A DNA stretch of 64,000 bases, taken from contig NC_046675.1 of the NCBI RefSeq assembly GCF_003369915.1, positions 2,418,001-2,482,000 of the forward strand, read 5' to 3'. Each line of letters begins with the position of its first letter. Positions within the stretch are counted from its first letter, which is position 1. The position numbers and the translations under genes were made by a program. This DNA is from Drosophila miranda (taxonomy: Eukaryota; Arthropoda; Insecta; Diptera; Drosophilidae). Under the pieces are notes generated by a model. The model saw only the letters and a list, made by a program, of their open reading frames with translations. It was not told where the DNA came from and did no database searches. Of this stretch, positions 57,882 to 64,000 are shown piece after piece.

Positions 57882-60800
57882 ATGAGATTAGATGGGGCTT
57901 TAGAGCCCCGGCACCGTCACGGTCACGGTCACGGAGCTGCCATCCTCAAGGGCCGCTTCCATGGTGTTGCCCCACTGAGGCGCGAGACGCGTGAAAAATG
58001 TGAGACAAAGCGAAACAAACAAGCTGACGAAGACGACGATGCAGCCACAGATGCTGAGTGTTTGACCAGCAGCAACAACAACACCAGCAGCAAGAGGACA
58101 ACAATCAGCACCAACAACAGCAACAACTGCCACTGGCCGCTGGCAAACAAAGCCAACTTGGACTTCAACTTTGAGGGCATCTCCACGGCAAGAGCAACAG
58201 CCCCAAGAGCTGGAGCCCAGGCCACTTCTTTGTGCGACGGAAACGTGAAACGCTCCTCCATTGTCGCCACCCTAAAAAAGCGTGCCCAGCCATCGTTAAT
58301 GCTAATGGCCGCCACTGAGGGGCCAAAGAACCCCATTCCGAACCCGGACCCGAATCCGAACCCGAAGAAGAGCATTAGCATGGGCAGGAGCGGAAGCAGG
58401 AGCAGGAGCAGGCGCCAAGGCATTGGCCCGGCCCTGGAGCGAGGTTGGGCTAGGGAATGGGACTTGGGCTTGAGCCGGCACTGGAGCTGTGACTGGGGCT
58501 GGGGCGCTCCCCTCAGCACGTTTGTCCTGTGCCTGATTTCCGTCATTGCCCTGCTGCCGCCTCTAACGCTCGGCGATGACGGTGATAATTTCTTTGCCGT
58601 AAATGCCTTCAGCGCGGGACCGGAGACGACAACCCCAGAGTTCGGTAAGTAGCGCACGAAACCCTCCATCCATCCATCCAGCCGTATCCGTATCTGGCAG
58701 ATAAGAATGCTGCAGCAGGTAGTGCGGGACTATACTTGATATTCATCCTAGGCATAGGCTGGGCTTTTGCTAAAGCCCGCACTGACGTCATCGAGGCTGC
58801 CTTGGCCATCCTTTGTTCATTTTGCTGGAGGGGCTTCCATTGCAATTGCATAAGCTGCATTTTTTGCTCCTCAAACACAGGGCAGCACACAGTATCTTGA
58901 TGTAAGAAAAACACTGGTAGATATAAATAGAAACCACATTTTAGAGACTCTGAAACGAACCGTTCTATGGGCTCTGCTAATTCTAGAAGTGCGCATCTTT
59001 TTCTATAAGCATTCCATTCCACTTCTTGGTTTTCCTTGAACCACTTTTCAGGTTTCATTTAGTACATCCTACCGCGTGGAACAAAAGTAGTTTTCTCATT
59101 CACATATCAAAAGTCTCGTGGCCCAAATGGGGGGAAGTTTTTCATGTAGTCGCATATCTTTCGGGCTGAGCTTATAAGCCAAGTTCTCTTTAATCGTGGG
59201 GCCCCGTTCTGTTAATTATAAATGTGGCTCCTAATGCAGCGCTGGTTGTTTAATGTCAGGCCATCAGCCCGTCTGACATGTGCAATTTGTACTCAGATTT
59301 TTTGGGCCCCAGTCTTGGGCCTTTTGAAGAGATGCTGGGCCTGTTTGAAAAATTGGCTGAATGGGACCTGGCCGGCAATTGGGTAATCTCTTTTCGGTGA
59401 GGCCATCAAAGGTTGGCCTGGGGGGTCAGGGACAGGGACAGAGACCCGCACCCTCGTCCGTACCGGGTAGCCCGCACCCAACCTGGAGGCCTGCCGGCGG
59501 TCGCCACTTTGTCAACACTTTGAGAGAATTTCCTCGGTGCTGCAGTGCCACGGAAACCAAATAAAGCTCAGCTGCAAAAAAAAAGAAATGTAAGCAAAGC
59601 TGTGTGTGGCATGATGCTGCGGCATCAGGCGTTTTCATCTCTCTTTTGTGGACTGTATGGAAAGGGTATGCGGGGGTCGATTGGTGCCAGGCATTCAGTG
59701 TGCAATCCAATAAGGAATATCTAATATGGAAAGGCTTTAAATATGTATGCTCGTAAATAAATTGAAGTCTGCGAACTGGGGCGACAGTGCTGTGTAGTTT
59801 CTTACCTTTTCGAACGCTCTATATTCAACTTGTAAATTCTTAAGCATGCTTTAAATTATTAACTTGAGATTACATTTTGTGCTTGCATTGCAAAGAGAAT
59901 CGATACTTTACAAAAGATTGTTTCATGAGACTCGAAGTTATAAATACTGAAACACAATGGCATACCTTTTTCCCAATTAAAGATTAGTTCAATCGAATCT
60001 GAAGGAACCGAGTTCTTTCAATGAGGTAACTTTCAGTCGATCATTCTGTTCCTCTCATTATTCACATTAGCATTCATTTTTTAGCATTTTGCTGAAACTA
60101 AAGCTCCTATTCATAGTCAGAAGGCGGTGCATTTAAAAATAAACCGCAAGCAAATAGACTCTCGGCCCCCATAACAGGCTCACACAAACGCACACTGGCA
60201 CACTTTATTACACACACACATGCACTAGGGGGAGGGGGACGGGGGACACGGAGGCGAGTGAGCAAGCATCTAGAAAATGGCGCACCCCGTTTGTGCATGA
60301 GCAGCCATTTTGTTTTGTCTTTTCGCTTCCGCTGGCTTAAATGTCGACCGAGGGCGCATCCGCTCCACAGCCAGCCAGTGTCGATCCCGCTCCCTGTTAT
60401 GGTCGCGGTGCTGGTCTTGGTCTTCGTTTGGGTGTCTCAGTAATTATGGCAGGAGTATCAACAGAATTAGTGAGGCAACGGCTGGCATATACGAGTGTGG
60501 CATGGCGGTGCCATTGCCGTTGTTGCGGGGTTAACTTAACCCTTGACTGGGGCTGAGATTTTGCACACATTGTCGGTGGCAATCCCCCAGCCAGAGTCGC
60601 TCCCAAGAGCTTAATTAAGATGTGAAGGGCCACAAACTCGACTCGCTGCCAGCTCGAGCATAGGTGAGTGTGTCTGTGTCTGTGTCTGCGGCAGGCCATG
60701 TTTTCATTCCATTCAACGTTAATGAAGGATTCGCCAGTGCCTCCTGGCATATGGCTGAAGTGCAGCGAAGACCAAGACACGACCCAGTCCGCAGGCACTC

Positions 60801-63081
60801 TTAAGGCCTCTCTCTGGGGGAAATGCAGAGACACGGACAAACACCACACCTCTACACACCTCTACAAAGCTGGCTCTGAGCTGCTCTGTGCTGCGCTGCT
60901 CTGCGGCTAAAGAATTTACATTTTAATCTGGCTGTAAGTCGCTGGGGGATTCCGAATACATTTCACAAAGTTTCTTTCCACTTTTCCACGTTTTTTATTG
61001 ATATGCACGGCGGCAAATCGAAAGTTTGTTTCGGTTTCATTACAGATTTCCCACATGGGATTAGTCAAAACAGACACGAGCCGAGTAACCCACAGTCCTT
61101 TCTCTCGTCTCTCCCCATAGATTATGCCAGCCGCGGAGTGAAGAAGTTTGGGGACAAGTGCGATAACACCTTGGAGTGCGGTTTCCCCGGCTCCATATGC
61201 GATCCCAAGAAGAAGTCCTGCCAGTGCACCGAGGATCTGGCCGTCACCAATCACTATGATAAATGTGGCAAAGGTAAGGTAACGGGTGGTGTGGGGTGGG
61301 GGACTGTCTGGGGCTGGGACTGTCCGCCCCTGCTTTTCCGGCTTTTCCTGCCTTTCCTGCTGTCACTCTGCCAAGTTTTCATTAAAAATGGCAGTGAAGA
61401 GAAATTGCACTGCCAGCTAAGTGAAATCCCCCAAAGCGTTGTCTTGATTGTGGGGCGCAGCCACAAATTCTGTAAATTAAAATAGAAAACTTGGCAGCAG
61501 GTAGCGGCAGCAGGTAGCAATATGGGTGACGGCAGTAGCAAAAGTGCAACTAATGCATGTTTGACGTAATTATAATAGATATTCCCCCGCTCCGACATCT
61601 GTTCAATGCTGTAAATTAAAATCTAATTGAGGCACATTCCCACTCCTGACTTTGATGAGCACATTTATGGCTGGGTGCTTAACGAATCCCATGACGGACT
61701 GCTGTACTGTTGGGTGTTACCCAACTGATTTCCATCTCCTCAGCAACTAATCCCCGTACAACCCGAGCATTGTCTGCGCGTCTCAGACTCGCCCCCTTTC
61801 TGTGGGGCGCCTTCTGTGATAATATTTGTCATCGGAGTGGACAAAACACACAGCAGAGTCAATCCTCCCCAGTCATCGCCATATCGCACTTCAATCAGCC
61901 ATTAAATCAATCCACAAACAGTCGCGACAGCGGAGAAATACTTTCTGTGATATGGGTGCCATTTGTTGTTGACCGTATGAATCATGGCGGGTCCGTCCGG
62001 ACAGGACGGCGAACTTGTCCGATGCCCACTCATCCCATGCCCATATGTTGCTCTCTTTTCGTTTCCCAGAGGCCGCCGTGAACGAGTCCTGCTTCTTCAA
62101 CGAGCAGTGCGAACAGAAGTACTTTCAGACGGAGTGCCGCGACGGACGATGCGCCTGCCGCTTCGAGATGTCGCCCGTTTGGGGCAAGGATGGCACTGTG
62201 GAGTGTGCAGGTCGGTGCAGGCTCTGCCGGTCAGCCGACAAGTGTCCATGTTAATGGTCGATGTGTGTTTGCTTGCAGGGCGCCAGGACAAGCGGGGACC
62301 CGAGACCTACATCGATCCGGCCATGATTGGCGTGCTGGTAGGAATGGCATTGATGTTTATTATTATTTGTGTCGTCCTGCGATTGTTTAGCCAGTGAGTA
62401 AATTGCAATGCAAACATCTCCACCGCCCCACACCGAAAACCAACGCCACTTTCAGTACTCGAGCTTCTTCCATCTTGGCCATATGCTTGCCCTTCCAAAA
62501 AGGGGCCCTGAACTAGGTCAATGGGGCTGTCGATACTTCGATGCTCAAATGCTTCGATGGGGCTTCATTAAATTGCTTGATGCTGTTGCTTTTGCTTTTG
62601 CTGTTGCTTTTGCTCTTGCCGCTGGCTATGGCGATGCCAATGCCGATGGCCGGTTGGCAAGCGGATACATAAAACGAGCACCAATTAATTTCTAGTCTAA
62701 TAAACTGAATTTCTGCATTAATTACGAGTATATGCACAAGGCAAGGGCAAAGGCAAAGGGCAACAGCATCCTCATTAGCCACAACCACCAACCACCCACC
62801 ACCTCCCAGCTTTGGCACTCATCAACCGCCGAGCTTCTCGTGCCCATCCAAGAGGTGAAACTAATGCCTCCCTGCAATCTGCAACCATTATAGAGCCCGC
62901 TGGCATGAGAACCGGACCATCTTCAACACGCCCAATCCGCGCCTGATGAACGTCTCGCTGCTGCGCGACAGCAAGCTGCTCCACGGGCAGGAGCGACGAG
63001 GCTCCCGGATGTCGGTGCGCGCCCCATCCCGGCAGCCCAGCATGGCCTCGCTGCGTCCGCACTCGCCCAATCCGTCGCTAG
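57882..63081 (+). CDS. Membrane protein with two EB-type cysteine modules (continues past window)
   Basis: Coding exons 57882..58644, 61121..61273, 62070..62210, 62279..62393 and 62894..63081 join in one frame (453 aa so far, ending in phase 1, so at least one exon lies beyond). A hydrophobic segment at about 209-231 (STFVLCLISVIALLPPLTLG) looks like a signal peptide and cleavage region. Two cysteine modules follow (about 263-301 and 310-350), with spacing CDNTLECGFPGSICDPKKKSCQC typical of EB domains. A single membrane helix lies at about 367-388 (MIGVLVGMALMFIIICVVLRLF), then a basic Ser/Arg-rich cytoplasmic tail. The start is uncertain: the first 200 residues are low-complexity, and ATGs at 58299, 58305 or 58380 are possible. 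The donor after exon 3 (GTCGGT) is weak. Type I cell-surface protein of unknown function; no symbol claimed. Confidence 0.8.
58645..61120 (+). other. First intron of the EB-domain gene
   Basis: 2.5 kb without coding signal; begins with GTAAGT and ends with a pyrimidine-rich tract and CCATAG. CA-rich DNA near 60205-60225. Confidence 0.7.
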
Positions 63082-63618
63082 GTAAGACAGGTTTGTATCC
63101 ACTTCCATCTTTAAGGGCACACACACTTGTCCATCTTGTCCGGCCTTCTTCCGAGTCTTTCGAGTGTTCGGCTTTGATTTGTTCTTGATTTTGGTTTGAT
63201 TGTTTTCTGTTTACTGTTTGATTTTTGTCGGAAACTTGCAGAACTTTCTTTTTACAGCAAAAAAATACAACGAAAAGAAAGAGAAACTCAAAATATTAAC
63301 TCAATCAATCAATCAGTCAGTCAGTCAATCTATTGATCAGTCAGTCACCCAACAAGAAACAAACAAAATCACTGAAAACGAAACTGAAACGAAATCTCTC
63401 TCTGGGGAATGTGTTGCTTCTGAAGTGGGGAATGTGCAAAAACATGGCAGAAATAATAAGTGTGATTTTCGATATTAAAATAGATAACTCATCATACTAG
63501 GTATGGGTACAATGACGGGCACTTCAATAGGGAAATCTGAGAGTAAAGGAATATTTTTTGTAGAAGAAATAGAAAGATACGGATATGTTTATGTAAGTAT
63601 ATATGTAGATACCCTTAC
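63082..63618 (+). other. Start of the next intron of the EB-domain gene
   Basis: Begins with GTAAGA. Contains tetramer repeats TCAA/TCAG at 63300-63347. No acceptor followed by a convincing open frame is visible before the window ends; the AG near 63240 leads into a quickly terminated frame. Confidence 0.6.
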
Positions 63619-63891
63619 TATCCCAGCAAACCAAACGCTTACAAATCACAAACGCTCATACGAGTCAAATGCGAGACTTAACCCGACAAAACGCTCGCAT
63701 TCGTTTCCGCATATGATAGAAATATGATACTTGTGTCGTTCAGTTTGTGGCAGTGAAAGTATCATTTATGATAGCTCGCAAAGGAATCGTTTGCGAGCCT
63801 TTTGCGATATCATTTGCGAGCCTTTGCGATATCGTTTGCGAGCATTTTGCAGAACTCTCGCTAAAGCCATGTTTGTTGGGTTGCTGGGATA
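63619..63891. mobile_element. 273 bp MITE with TATCCCAGCAA ends and TTAC target duplication
   Basis: Perfect 11-bp terminal inverted repeats (TATCCCAGCAA at 63619-63629, TTGCTGGGATA at 63881-63891) are flanked on both sides by TTAC (63615-63618 and 63892-63895). Inside, GCTCGC/GCGAGC words are arranged in inverted orientation between halves, ATGATACTT/AAGTATCAT pair at 63725-63733 and 63758-63766, and three 22-23 bp tandem units with core TTTGCGAGC lie at 63786-63852. No protein is encoded, so it is non-autonomous. It sits in an intron of the EB-domain gene. Confidence 0.65.
63786..63852. repeat. 22-23 bp tandem repeat inside the MITE
   Basis: Three units beginning ATCGTTTGCGAGC or ATCATTTGCGAGC at 63786, 63809 and 63831, differing at a few positions. 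Confidence 0.85.
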
Positions 63892-64000
63892 TTACTGAGG
63901 TATCCATCGTACACACACTCGGAGACACATAAATCCACATGTGGAGCTCAATTACTTAACGATTTATTTAAGAAAAGCATAAAACCATCACTTAATTGCT

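Noticed and set aside
57929-58669. 246-codon frame antisense to exon 1 of the EB-domain gene
   Set aside because: Low-complexity mirror; sense frame connects through splice sites to cysteine modules. Because exon 1 itself is low-complexity, I hold this rejection less firmly than the others.
63786-63852. CRISPR-like regular repeat
   Set aside because: Units are directly adjacent without spacers and the genome is eukaryotic; it is the interior of a MITE.

Overview
The window is nuclear DNA from a fruit fly of the genus Drosophila. Genes have short GT-AG introns (often 55-75 bp), C/G-ending codon bias in exons, AATAAA poly(A) signals, DRE (TATCGATA) and Motif 6 promoter elements, and intergenic DNA full of CA/TG, CAG and short tandem repeats. 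I recognise several proteins as close to D. melanogaster ones (eEF1gamma, Cisd2, Mesh1, Psat) but clearly not identical, so this is another Drosophila species. Names and synteny come from memory of the families; no search was run. There is nothing prokaryotic here.

Layout. Positions 1-5.7 kb hold two tandem M1-family zinc aminopeptidases, the first cut by the left edge. A ubiquitin protease (Usp1 type) is on the minus strand at 7.6-11.2 kb. A compact housekeeping cluster follows: eEF1gamma (+), Cisd2 (-), Brd8 (+) and a secreted phospholipase A2 (-). The last two converge. A 16.5 kb stretch without any convincing protein gene (20.7-37.2 kb) carries microsatellites, transposon-like remnants and a promoter/enhancer-like zone at 26-28 kb. 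Next come the single-exon cytochrome c1 paralogue (Cyt-c1L), Mesh1 (+) and Psat (-), whose stop codons are 20 bp apart. A small secreted Reeler-domain protein lies at 43.0-44.7 kb. A second 13 kb non-coding stretch leads to a multi-exon membrane protein with two EB-type cysteine modules (57.9-63.1 kb), which runs off the right edge.

How the genes relate. This is a eukaryotic neighbourhood, not an operon. The dense part pairs genes head-to-head (Cisd2/Brd8 share a DRE promoter) and tail-to-tail (eEF1gamma/Cisd2, Brd8/PLA2, Mesh1/Psat). Functions are mixed: translation elongation, ubiquitin signalling, chromatin acetylation, Fe-S proteins at membranes, serine synthesis, nucleotide stress signalling, respiration, and extracellular digestion or immunity.

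The most interesting unexplained structures are non-coding: an inverted/direct repeat module of GAGA and AACGCG boxes at 27.5-27.8 kb; an apparently undescribed 273 bp MITE with a clean TTAC target duplication at 63.6-63.9 kb; and a roughly 125 bp dispersed repeat placed just upstream of both eEF1gamma and Mesh1. I did not find a new multi-gene system.
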